From positions 1,993,001-2,057,000 of the forward strand of contig NZ_JAVDYC010000001.1 in assembly GCF_031458255.1 (NCBI RefSeq): a stretch of DNA of 64,000 nucleotides, in the 5' to 3' direction. Source of the DNA: Catenuloplanes niger (lineage in GTDB: Bacteria > Actinomycetota > Actinomycetes > Mycobacteriales > Micromonosporaceae). The position numbers were made by a program, and so were the translations under genes. Below are positions 16,076-23,170 of the stretch, one piece after another; positions within the stretch are counted from its first letter, which is position 1; each line of letters opens with the position of its first letter. Under the pieces are notes generated by a model. The model did not search any database. It worked only from the letters and a program-made list of their open reading frames with translations, and had not been told where the DNA came from.

Positions 16076-16552
16076 CTAGCGCCCGGGGCGGGCGTTCAGG
16101 CCGTCCAGTGCGCGTTTCAGCAGGTCGGTGAGGGTGATGCGGTCGGTGGGTGCCAGCGCGGCGAGCAGGGCGTCCTGGGCGGCGGCGAGGCGGATGTCGA
16201 GGCGGGCCAGATGGTCGAAGCCGTCATCGGTCAGCGTGATGATGTTGCGGCGGCGGTCGGCCGGATCGGGGTCGCGCCGGATGTGACCGCGGTCGGCCAG
16301 CGTGTTGAGCGTGGCCACCAGGTCGCTGAGGTGGATGCCGCTGCGGCGGCCGAGCGTGGCCTGGCTCGCGGGACCACCGTCGGCGAGCGAGGCGAGCACC
16401 CGATATTCGTACGGCTTCGTGCCCTCGGCCGCGAACTGCTCGGTGAGCAGCCGGTAGCCGTGGACGGAGAGTTGGCCGATCATCCAGCTGGGTGTGCGGC
16501 GGAATCGCTCGCCGCCCCAGGTCTGCTCGTTCGCGGGCATGTCGTCGGCCAT
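16076..16552 (-). CDS. MarR-family transcriptional regulator
   Basis: 158-residue winged-helix protein. The MarR core is visible: GTKPYEYRVLASLADGGPAS (helix 1-2), the recognition helix SGIHLSDLVATLNTLADRGH and the wing RRDPDPADRRRNIITLTDDG. It is divergent from a haloalkane dehalogenase-like gene, and two inverted repeats lie between them, so it probably represses both. Start choice is awkward: ATG 16552 has no ribosome site, whereas a strong AGGAGG with ATG 16571 lies just upstream but in another frame, so either the mRNA uses ATG 16552/16540 or there is a frameshift near the 5' end. Confidence 0.85.
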   Translation of the reverse strand: MADDMPANEQTWGGERFRRTPSWMIGQLSVHGYRLLTEQFAAEGTKPYEYRVLASLADGGPASQATLGRRSGIHLSDLVATLNTLADRGHIRRDPDPADRRRNIITLTDDGFDHLARLDIRLAAAQDALLAALAPTDRITLTDLLKRALDGLNARPGR

Positions 16553-16581
16553 GGAGATCAGGATATTTCATTTGCCCTCCT

Positions 16582-16618
16582 AACGATGAGCGGCTATCGT
16601 TCGCCTCACTAACGTTAG
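16582..16618. promoter_or_regulatory. Two MarR-type operators
   Basis: AACGAT (16582-16587) pairs with ATCGTT (16596-16601), and a perfect palindrome CTAACGTTAG lies at 16609-16618. Both carry the TAACG/CGTTA half-site and both lie in the 89-bp gap between the divergent MarR and hydrolase starts. Confidence 0.6.
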
Positions 16619-16641
16619 ACCGGCAAACGATTGGCGGCAAG

Positions 16642-17484
16642 ATGCCTCACATCGCTTCCATGCACTACACCGACGTCGGCGAGGGTGGCCGGCCGGTGGT
16701 GCTGTTGCACGGCAATCCCACGTCGTCGCACATCTGGCGCCACGTGATCCCGCACCTCACCGGCCACGGCCGGGTGCTGGCGCCCGACCTGATCGGCATG
16801 GGGCGGTCGGAGCGGCCGGACATCGCGTACCGGTTCGCCGACCACGCGCGCTACCTGGCCGACTGGTGCGACGCGCTCGGGCTGGGTGACGTGACGTTCG
16901 TCGGGCACGACTGGGGTGGTGCGCTCGCGCTCGACTTCGCCGCGCGACATCCCGGGCGGGTCGCGGGCGTCGCGCTGGTCGAGACGTTCCTGCGGCCGAT
17001 GACCTGGGACATCTACGCCCCGGCCGCGGTGGACCTGTTCCAGCGGCTGCGCACGCCGGGCGAGGGCGAGCGGATGGCGCTCGACGAGAACTGGTTCATC
17101 GAGACGTCGCTGCGCCTGACCGTTCCCGACCTCACCGACGAGGACCTCGCGGTCTACCGCGCGCCGTACCCGGATCGCGAGTCCCGTCGCCCGTTGCTGC
17201 AGTGGCCGCGGGAGATCCCGATCGACGGCGCGCCGGCGGACGTGCACGCGCGCATGGTGACGTACGGGGAGTGGATGGCGACCACGCCGGCGGTGCCGAA
17301 GCTGTTGATGCTGATCGAGCCGTCCACCGGTCTGGTGCAGCCCGCGACCGAGCGGTGGGCCCGGGAGACGATCGCCGGGCTCGAGGTGGAGAGCATCGGC
17401 AAGGCCGGTCACCAGGCACCGGAGCAGCAGCCCGACGCGATCGGCCGCACGGTCGCGGCCTGGCTGGAGCGCCATGACCTCTAG
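16642..17484 (+). CDS. Haloalkane dehalogenase-like alpha/beta hydrolase (HLD-II type)
   Basis: 280-residue alpha/beta-hydrolase. Halide-binding Asn25 sits in HGNPTSSHIWR and the nucleophile Asp90 with halide-binding Trp91 in GHDWGG. The acid Glu114 is in LVETFLRPMTW, as in DhaA/LinB-type enzymes, and the base His257 is in AGHQAPEQQPDAIG. The SRRPLLQWPREIPIDGAP segment is also typical of the HLD-II subfamily. All five functional residues are therefore present, which supports hydrolytic C-halogen cleavage rather than ester hydrolysis. It is divergent from a MarR repressor, suggesting induction by a small hydrophobic compound. The real substrate is unknown. Start ATG 16642 follows GGCGGC; ATG at residue 7 is possible. 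Confidence 0.85.
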   Translation: MPHIASMHYTDVGEGGRPVVLLHGNPTSSHIWRHVIPHLTGHGRVLAPDLIGMGRSERPDIAYRFADHARYLADWCDALGLGDVTFVGHDWGGALALDFAARHPGRVAGVALVETFLRPMTWDIYAPAAVDLFQRLRTPGEGERMALDENWFIETSLRLTVPDLTDEDLAVYRAPYPDRESRRPLLQWPREIPIDGAPADVHARMVTYGEWMATTPAVPKLLMLIEPSTGLVQPATERWARETIAGLEVESIGKAGHQAPEQQPDAIGRTVAAWLERHDL

Positions 17485-17540
17485 GTGCACTGCCCACGGA
17501 GGTTGGTCGGTGGATTTGGCTCGAGCGGGCGAGCGCGCCG

Positions 17541-18404
17541 CTAGTCCGCGACGACCTCGAAGGCGAGATCCACCAGCGCGGGTACGGACGGGTGCGTCAC
17601 CGGCTCGGGCCAGGCCAGCACGACCGTGACCGGTGGTGCGTCGGTCAGCGGGACGTAGGCGACGTCCGGGTTGGGGTAGACGGCGACGGTCGCCTCGGTG
17701 CTCACGCCGACCGCGCGGCCGGCCGCGATCGTGATCAGCCAGTCGTCGGTGTTGCCGACATCGATCACGCGAGCCGGGCCGGCGCCGGGTGGCCACAGGC
17801 CGCGGGTGGTGCTCCCGGTTATCGGGTTCATCGCGACCGGTTCCGCGGCCAGGTCCGCCAGGCTCAACTCCGGGCGGGCGGCGAGCGGGCCGTCCGACGG
17901 CACGACCGCGAACCGGTGCTCGGTGAGCAGCCGTGCGGTCCGCAACGACGTCAGCGTCTCCGGCGCCGGGTCGCGCAGGATCGCCACGTCGCTCCGGCCG
18001 CGCAGCACACCGGCGGACCGGTCGTCGTCCAGGCGGAGCAGTTCCAGCGGTACGTCCGGGTGGGCGCGGGCCCAGCGGCGCAGCAGCGAGGTGGTGTGCA
18101 CGCCGAGCGCAGACCAGGCGTGGCCGAGCCGCAGCGGCCAGGTGCCGGCCCGAGCCGGGTCGAGTGCGGCGTCGACGGCCGCGACCGCCGCCTCCGCGCG
18201 CTGGCGATACGACTCCCCCGCCGCGGTCAGCCGCAGGTGGTGGGTGGAACGGTCGACGAGCCGCACGCCGAGGTGCTGTTCGAGTTGCCGGAGGGTGCGG
18301 GAGAGCGCGGGCTGGGTGACGTGCAACCGCGCCGCGGCGCGGGTCACGGTGCCCTCGGCCGCGATCGCCAGGAACGCACGCAGGTGCCGCAGGTCCGCGG
18401 TCAT
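17541..18404 (-). CDS. LysR-family transcriptional regulator
   Basis: 287-residue regulator. The N-terminal winged helix is clear (MTADLRHLRAFLAIAAEGTV, then AAARLHVTQPALSRTLRQLE, residues ~25-45), followed by the linker helix and a periplasmic-binding-like effector domain. ATG 18404 is chosen from the family N-terminus; TATGCT lies 8 nt upstream of it, so the mRNA may be nearly leaderless. It is divergent from an EamA transporter gene with only 70 bp between starts, the usual arrangement in which a LysR protein activates the neighbour. The effector is unknown. Confidence 0.9.
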   Translation of the reverse strand: MTADLRHLRAFLAIAAEGTVTRAAARLHVTQPALSRTLRQLEQHLGVRLVDRSTHHLRLTAAGESYRQRAEAAVAAVDAALDPARAGTWPLRLGHAWSALGVHTTSLLRRWARAHPDVPLELLRLDDDRSAGVLRGRSDVAILRDPAPETLTSLRTARLLTEHRFAVVPSDGPLAARPELSLADLAAEPVAMNPITGSTTRGLWPPGAGPARVIDVGNTDDWLITIAAGRAVGVSTEATVAVYPNPDVAYVPLTDAPPVTVVLAWPEPVTHPSVPALVDLAFEVVAD

Positions 18405-18474
18405 AACGTCAGAGCATAACCGCCGCCCGTTCGGCATTTCCGCGGCGCTTCGGCACCGGATAGCGTGACGTCAC
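18405..18474. promoter_or_regulatory. Divergent LysR/EamA promoter region with a 12-bp palindrome
   Basis: CGTGACGTCACG is a perfect palindrome at 18464-18475, ending at the GTG of the transporter gene. TAGCGT (18461-18466) 8 nt before that GTG could be its -10 for a leaderless message. The palindrome overlaps the presumed transcription start and could be the regulator site. Confidence 0.4.
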
Positions 18475-19389
18475 GTGACGGCTGACGTTCACGCACCCGA
18501 GACTCCCACCGCACCCTTCTCGCCCGCCCGCCAAAGACGCGGTGGCCTGCGCGGCGAGCTGGGCGCGGTGGGTCTGGTGCTCGGCGCGGCCGTTTCCGTC
18601 CAGTTCGGGTCCGGTCTGGCCACGCTGCTCTTCCCCCGGGCCGGTGCGGCCGGCATGGTGGCGCTCCGGCTCGGCGTCGCTGCCGTGCTGATGCTCGCGC
18701 TCTGCCGTCCTCGGCTGCGTGGCCGCTCGCGGGCCGACTGGCTCGCCGTGGTCGGGCTCGGCGTCGTCTTCGCGACCATGAACTCGGTCTTCTATCAGGC
18801 GATCGCCCGCATCCCACTGGGCCCCGCAGTCACGCTCGAGGTGCTCGGCCCGCTCGCGCTGGCCATCGTCACCGCCCGACGCCGCGGCACCTGGCTCTGG
18901 GCGCTGGTCGCGCTGGCCGGCGTGGCCCTGCTCGGCACCGGCGGTTACCACCGGCTCACCCTGCCCGGAGTGCTGCTGGCGCTGGCCGCGGGCGCGCTGT
19001 GGGCGGCGTACATCCTGCTCAGCTCGTCCGTCGGCACCCGGTTCGCGGGCGCGGACGGGCTCGCGCTCGCGCTGGGCGTCGCCGCGCTGCTGACGCTCCC
19101 GGTCGGCGCGGTCACCGCCGGTTCCGCGCTGGCCGACCCGCTGGTGCTCGGCCTCGGCTTCGCGGTCGCGCTGCTCAGCTCGGTGCTCCCCTACACGTTC
19201 GAGATGTCCGCGCTGCGCCGCCTGCCGTCGTCGACGTTCGCGGTCATGATGAGCCTCGGCCCCGCACTCGCCTGCCTGGCCGGTTTCACGGTCCTCGGCC
19301 AGTCCCTGAACTGGGTGGAGGCGCTGGCGGTGCTGCTGGTGATCGCGGCCAGCGTGGGCGCGGTACGCACCGACCGGCCGACCGCCTGA
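18475..19389 (+). CDS. EamA/DMT-superfamily transporter (RhtA-like)
   Basis: 304-residue membrane protein with a ~28-residue cytoplasmic head and ten hydrophobic segments in two EamA repeats (first from GAVGLVLGAAVSVQFGSGLA, second from LPGVLLALAAGALWAAYILL). RhtA-type members export amino acids such as threonine or homoserine. The end of the second repeat reads LPSSTFAVMMSLGPALACLA, the conserved family block. GTG 18475 is used. It is divergent from the LysR gene and probably under its control. The exported substrate is not determined. Confidence 0.9.
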   Translation: MTADVHAPETPTAPFSPARQRRGGLRGELGAVGLVLGAAVSVQFGSGLATLLFPRAGAAGMVALRLGVAAVLMLALCRPRLRGRSRADWLAVVGLGVVFATMNSVFYQAIARIPLGPAVTLEVLGPLALAIVTARRRGTWLWALVALAGVALLGTGGYHRLTLPGVLLALAAGALWAAYILLSSSVGTRFAGADGLALALGVAALLTLPVGAVTAGSALADPLVLGLGFAVALLSSVLPYTFEMSALRRLPSSTFAVMMSLGPALACLAGFTVLGQSLNWVEALAVLLVIAASVGAVRTDRPTA

Positions 19390-19862
19390 CCACCCGACGA
19401 ACCGCCCGCGGCACCGCACGGCACAGCGAGTTCCCGGGCATCGATCCCCGCGAGGCGACGGGCCCAGCGACCGGCTGGGCTCTTTATCCCTGATGTATCC
19501 GACATGCTGGCCGCCGAACGTGACGCGCACCGCGAGCGACCGCCCCGCGGTGCCGACCGGCTGCGGACTTCCCCCGGGCGCAAGCATCGGCGATGAGCTG
19601 CGGCGCGCGCACTCCCAGAACCGCCACGCCGCACGGACCCAACAGGCGGCACGGAACCGGCCACGCGGCTCGACTCGGCCACGCACGGAACCGGCTACGC
19701 GGCGCGGACATGGGCAGGCGTCACGAACCCAGCACGCGGCGCGGAAGCAGCCACGCGCGGAAGCAGCCACGCGCGGAAGCAGCCACGCGCGGAAGCAGCC
19801 ACACGGCATGGAAGCGGCCAGGCTGCGCGGGAACACGGCACGGAAACAGCCCGAGGCTCTGA
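19390..19862. repeat. Gene-free repeat tract left of the IS element
   Basis: From about 19600 the DNA is built of diverged ACGCGGCGCGGAA(C/G)CAGCC-like pieces. A clean 16-bp unit (GCGGAAGCAGCCACGC) is repeated four times at 19741-19804. The same motif continues to the right of the IS element at 21116-21500. 19390-19600 contains nothing I can assign. Confidence 0.7.
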
Positions 19863-19922
19863 TGCACCGATAGGTGACATCTGAGATGGCTTGCCATGAC
19901 GGCGGGCTGGAAGGATGTTGCT

Positions 19923-20231
19923 GTGCCCAAGCCCTACCCCCGTGAGTTCCGCGATGACGTCGTGCGGGTCGCCCGTGACAGGGACCCCGGCGTGACGGTC
20001 GAGCAGATCGCGAAGGACTTCGGGGTCCACCCGATGACGTTGTTCAAGTGGCTGCGCCAGGCCGGCATCGAGGAAGGCGCCCAGCCCGGTGCGAGCCGCA
20101 GCGACTCGGTCGAGCTGCGTGAGGCCCGTAAGCGGATCAAGCTTCTCGAACAGGAGAACGAGGTCCTGCGCCGAGCCGCAGCATATTTGTCGCAGGCGAA
20201 CCTGCCGGGAAAAGGCTCTACCCGCTCGTGA
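19923..20231 (+). CDS. IS3-family transposase OrfA (HTH and leucine-zipper subunit)
   Basis: 102 residues. The N-terminal helix-turn-helix (VTVEQIAKDFGVHPMTLFKW, residues ~22-41) recognises the element ends, and a C-terminal coiled coil (LREARKRIKLLEQENEVLRRA) mediates multimerisation. GTG 19923 follows AAGGA with 7-nt spacing and matches family starts; an ATG 27 nt further up is in frame but unlikely. It ends in the region where -1 frameshifting makes the OrfAB transposase; its own stop overlaps the GTG of orfB. Confidence 0.92.
   Translation: MPKPYPREFRDDVVRVARDRDPGVTVEQIAKDFGVHPMTLFKWLRQAGIEEGAQPGASRSDSVELREARKRIKLLEQENEVLRRAAAYLSQANLPGKGSTRS
20207..20213 (+). promoter_or_regulatory. Slippery heptamer for programmed -1 frameshift
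   Basis: G GGA AAA is positioned exactly in the orfA zero frame (codons GGA AAA), the X XXY YYZ form used by IS3 elements. Slipping back one base after AAA gives the continuation RLYPLVNELADDGIP, joining OrfA to OrfB without a stop. orfB lies in the -1 frame relative to orfA, as required. Confidence 0.75.
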
Positions 20232-21091
20232 ACGAGCTCGCCGACGACGGGATCCCCATCGCGGTCACGTGCCGGGTGCTGAACATCGCTCGACAGCCCT
20301 ACTACCGGTGGCGTGCCCGCCCGGTCACCGACGCCGAACTGGCCGAGGCCTACCGGGCGGACGCGTTGTTCGACGCTCACCGTGACGACCCGGAGTTCGG
20401 CTACCGGTTCCTGGCCGACGAAGCCCGTGCCGCAGGCCAGGCGATGACCGAGCGTACTGCCTGGAAGATCTGTTCCGGCATGGGCTGGTTCAGCACGTGC
20501 AGCCGCAAGCGGCGGCGAGGAAAGGGCGGGAGGCCGGGCCCGCCGGTCCACGACGACCTGGTCAAACGCGATTTCACCGCGAGCGGCCCGAACCGGTTGT
20601 GGCTGGCCGACATCACCGAACACCGCACCGGTGAGGGCAAGCTCTACCTGTGCGCGATCAAGGACGTATGGTCCAACCGGATCGTCGGCTACTCCATCGA
20701 CTCACGGATGAAGTCGAGGCTGGCGGTCAACGCCTTGCGCAATGCGGTCACCCGGCGCGGTGACGTGGCCGGTTGCGTGCTGCACACCGACCGTGGGTCG
20801 CAGTTTCGTAGCCGGAAGCTTGTCGGTGAACTGCACCGTCACGACATGATCGGATCGATGGGCAGAGTCGGTGCCGCCGGCGACAACGCCGCCATGGAAT
20901 CGTTCTTCGGCCTGCTGCAGAACAACGTCCTCGACCGCCGGACCTGGCCCACCCGGCAGGCGTTGAGGACCGCGATCGTGACCTGGATCGAACGCACCTA
21001 CCACCGCCGCCGACGCCAACGAAGCCTGTCCCGGTTGACCCCCATCGAGTACGAGACCATCATGACCCCACCGGCCAGTCAGGCCGCGTGA
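20228..21091 (+). CDS. IS3-family transposase OrfB (DDE catalytic domain)
   Basis: 287 residues as an independent frame; the functional product is normally the OrfAB fusion. The N-terminal HTH_21 region (YRADALFDAHRDDPEFGYR) is followed by the rve integrase core with the catalytic triad: Asp in LWLADITEH, Asp in VLHTDRGSQF and Glu in NAAMESFFGLLQ, with the family ending RLTPIEYETI. The triad is complete. A GTG at 20228 overlaps the orfA stop (GTGA), so independent reinitiation is also possible. The family normally catalyses copy-out-paste-in transposition through a circular intermediate. Confidence 0.95.
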   Translation: MNELADDGIPIAVTCRVLNIARQPYYRWRARPVTDAELAEAYRADALFDAHRDDPEFGYRFLADEARAAGQAMTERTAWKICSGMGWFSTCSRKRRRGKGGRPGPPVHDDLVKRDFTASGPNRLWLADITEHRTGEGKLYLCAIKDVWSNRIVGYSIDSRMKSRLAVNALRNAVTRRGDVAGCVLHTDRGSQFRSRKLVGELHRHDMIGSMGRVGAAGDNAAMESFFGLLQNNVLDRRTWPTRQALRTAIVTWIERTYHRRRRQRSLSRLTPIEYETIMTPPASQAA

Positions 21092-21115
21092 CTTGACCTG
21101 TCACCTATTGGTGCA

Positions 21116-21500
21116 GCAGACCCCGACGGCACGCAACGGCCAGGCGACACGCAAACGGCCACCCGGCGCGGAAACAACCAGCCGGCGCAGAAGCAGCCAG
21201 CCGGCGCAGAAGCAGCCAGCCGGCGCAGAAGCAGCCCAGCCGGCACGAAAGCAGCCCAGCGGCGCGGAAACAGCCGCGCACGGAAGCAGCCACGCGGCGC
21301 GGAACCAGCCCACGGCGGAACCATCCCCACGGCGCGGAGGCAGCCACGCGGCACGGCACCAGCCCCACGGCGGAACCAGCCCCACGGCGGAACCAGCCAC
21401 GCGGCACGAAAACAGCCCCACGGCGGAACCAGCCACGCGGCACGAAAACAGCCCCACGGCGGAACCAGCCACGCGGCACGGAAACAGCCGCGCGGCGCTG
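21116..21500. repeat. Repeat tract right of the IS element
   Basis: This continues the tract interrupted by the IS. A 19-bp unit around GGCGCAGAAGCAGCCAGCC occurs about three times near 21183-21240. A 36-bp unit (start CACGGCGGAACCAGCC) is repeated three times from 21383 to about 21490. Long open frames here in several phases are a by-product of the repeats; I see no real gene. Confidence 0.75.
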
Positions 21501-21605
21501 AGCTAACCGGCTACTCGGTCCGACGCGCGCGGCTACGGAACCGTCGCGTGGGTCGTGCACGCCCGGGCGTGGGAGGGCCCGTGGGGTTTGGCCGGGCCGG
21601 GACCG

Positions 21606-21675
21606 GCAGGGAGGAGCGCCAGCGACGACCGGTGCCCGCGGGAGCACTGGGAAGCGATCACGCCGGAAGCGGGAA
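21606..21675 (-). repeat. Dispersed convergent-junction repeat, copy 4 (reverse)
   Basis: Starts GCAGGGAGGAGCGCCAGCG, has GACCGGTGCCCGCGGGAGCA and ends CCGGAAGCGGGAA. It lies 21 bp beyond the stop of the AAA15 ATPase gene. Ignoring the IS insertion, this is the junction of the converging EamA and ATPase genes. Confidence 0.85.
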
Positions 21676-21695
21676 ATCCGCTTCTGAAGGGTCTG

Positions 21696-22946
21696 TCAGC
21701 CGGCCTTCGGCGTCTTGACCGCGCGCAGTTTCCGGCCGACCTGGCCCTCGCCGAGGTCCGGGACCGCGCCGAAGCGGCCCGCGAGGTACGACGTCGGCAG
21801 GTCCTCGTGGCGGCCGGGCTGGGCGGCGGTGAGCGGGAAGATGTCGCTGCAGCCGATTTTGTCCTTCTCGACGAGCCAGACCTGGCCGGGTTCGAGGAGG
21901 CGTTTGCCGCTCGGGGTGCTGAGCACGCTGACGTCGTGCGCGGTGAAGAGCAGTTGCGCGTCGTTCGTGTTGACCTCGGGGTCCTGGAAGAGGCGGACGA
22001 CCTCGGCGGCGAAGCGCGGGTGGAGGCTGGAGTCGAGTTCGTCGACGAGCAGGACGGCGCCCTCGTCGAGTGCGAGCAGCATCGGGCCGAGCATGGCGAA
22101 CCAGCTGCGGGTGCCGAAGGACTCGGATTCCCAGGGCATCGGGTACGCGGTGCCGTCCGCGCCGGTGTGGATGAGCTGGACGTCGGTGACGGTGCGGCCG
22201 GCGACGCGGGTCTCGACCGGTTCGACGCCCTCGATGCCGAGGTCGGCGGCGCGCAGCAGCGCTTCGATCCGGTCGCGTTGCGGGCCCAGCACGGCCTGGC
22301 GGGTGAACTCCTCGCGCTGGTAGCGCTCGTCCTCGGGGGTGAGGAACCAGAGGTTGCGCTCGAACCAGTAGAAGACCGGGGCCAGATCGGGGTGGTTGTT
22401 GGTGGCGGCGACGGTGAGGAACAGCGCGTTCGGCCGGGTCATCTTGACCATTGCGGCGCGGTCCTTGAGCCGGTCGCCGGGGAATTCGAAAGGCTGCCGG
22501 CGGGACGCGTCGCGGTCGAACCAGACCTGGCGGCGGCCGCGCGGATAGGCGTGCAGCCATTCGGCCACGACGCGGTCCGGGCCGAGCTCGAATCCGTAGG
22601 TGTAGCGAATGCCGTCGTTGACGAAATCCAGCTCGTAGAGCGACGTCTCCCGTTCGGCGGCGGGGTCGAGTGCGAACAGTTCGCGGGGCACGCCGCGCTG
22701 GGTGGCCCACTGGTAGTACGAGTCGAGCACGGCGGTGCGCATCTCGACGAGGCCCTTGAGGAGATTGGACTTGCCGGACGCGTTCGGCCCGAAGATGCCG
22801 ATCAGCGGGTAGACGTCCATGCTGCGGCCACCGGCCACCGGCACCTGACGCGAGGCGTGGGCGGTCTTGCCGGTCGGGACGGCGAATGCCAGCTCCCGCT
22901 CTTCGCGGAAGGACCGGACATTGGCGACCCGGAACTTCAGCAGCAT
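21696..22946 (-). CDS. AAA15-family ATP-binding protein (orphan, possible defence ATPase)
   Basis: 416-residue SMC/RecF-like ABC-type ATPase. The N-terminus MLLKFRVANVRSFREERELA is the family start, and the P-loop is GIFGPNASGKSNLLKG (residues ~49-64). The insertion region follows (residues ~100-290), then the Walker B block VLLVDELDSSLHPRFAAEVV and the switch histidine in LLFTAHDVSVL. GAGGAGA precedes ATG 22946. Proteins of this COG1106-like type occur in abortive-infection and PARIS-type systems, where they are paired with a DUF4435/RloB-like effector, but no partner gene is next to this one: gltD ends on one side and the IS/repeat tract lies on the other. The function is therefore open. 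Confidence 0.85.
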   Translation of the reverse strand: MLLKFRVANVRSFREERELAFAVPTGKTAHASRQVPVAGGRSMDVYPLIGIFGPNASGKSNLLKGLVEMRTAVLDSYYQWATQRGVPRELFALDPAAERETSLYELDFVNDGIRYTYGFELGPDRVVAEWLHAYPRGRRQVWFDRDASRRQPFEFPGDRLKDRAAMVKMTRPNALFLTVAATNNHPDLAPVFYWFERNLWFLTPEDERYQREEFTRQAVLGPQRDRIEALLRAADLGIEGVEPVETRVAGRTVTDVQLIHTGADGTAYPMPWESESFGTRSWFAMLGPMLLALDEGAVLLVDELDSSLHPRFAAEVVRLFQDPEVNTNDAQLLFTAHDVSVLSTPSGKRLLEPGQVWLVEKDKIGCSDIFPLTAAQPGRHEDLPTSYLAGRFGAVPDLGEGQVGRKLRAVKTPKAG

Positions 22947-23120
22947 CTGATCTCCTCAGCCGCGATCAGCGTTGCCCGCCCTCAGATTTCTGTGTCGCTG
23001 TCGAAGCAGCCGCAAGCCGGGCGTGCTCGTGGCAGCACCCAAAGATGATGCCAGTACGGAAAGAAATCAACAAGATCGCTCGCGTTTTGGTGACGGGTGG
23101 CGGCATAAACGTAACGGAAT

Positions 23121-23164
23121 GCTGAAGCCGCACCCCGAAATGAGTGACGGGGTGCGGCTTCAGC
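23121..23164 (-). terminator. Strong hairpin after gltD
   Basis: GCTGAAGCCGCACCCCG (23121-23137) and its exact complement (23148-23164) form a 17-bp stem with a 10-nt loop, 7 bp beyond the gltD stop. On the minus strand it is followed by a moderately T-rich ATTCCGTTACGTTT. It separates the gltBD operon from the ATPase gene. Confidence 0.8.
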
Positions 23165-23170
23165 GATTTG

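Larger units (their letters stand above)
19863..21115 (+). mobile_element. IS3-family insertion sequence, complete
   Basis: 1,253-bp element bounded by TGCACCGATAGGTGACA (19863-19879) and the inverted copy TGTCACCTATTGGTGCA (21099-21115), with 1 mismatch in 17. The match extends outward with one more mismatch (TCTGA / TCTGC), so the exact tips could be 5 bp further out. It carries the two overlapping IS3 reading frames orfA and orfB and a slippery heptamer between them. No target duplication is evident at either choice of ends. It interrupts a pre-existing repeat tract between the EamA gene and the AAA15 ATPase gene. All coding parts look intact, so it may be active. Confidence 0.92.

Noticed and set aside
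19856-21118. Three-base target duplication flanking the IS3 element
   Set aside because: The bases outside either plausible pair of ends (TGA/GCA, or GGC/CCC with the extended ends) do not match.
21093-21647. Open frames encoding repeated AAWLPPRR/ARNQPTAEP-like sequence
   Set aside because: The frames exist only because the GC-rich tandem repeats lack stops; no start with ribosome site and no conserved domain.
21696-22946. Complete PARIS-type defence system
   Set aside because: Only the AAA15 ATPase is present; no DUF4435/AriB-like gene lies next to it on either strand.
22947-23120. tRNA or small RNA in the AT-richer gap before gltD
   Set aside because: No cloverleaf or conserved T-loop sequence could be recognised; the only clear structure is the gltD terminator.
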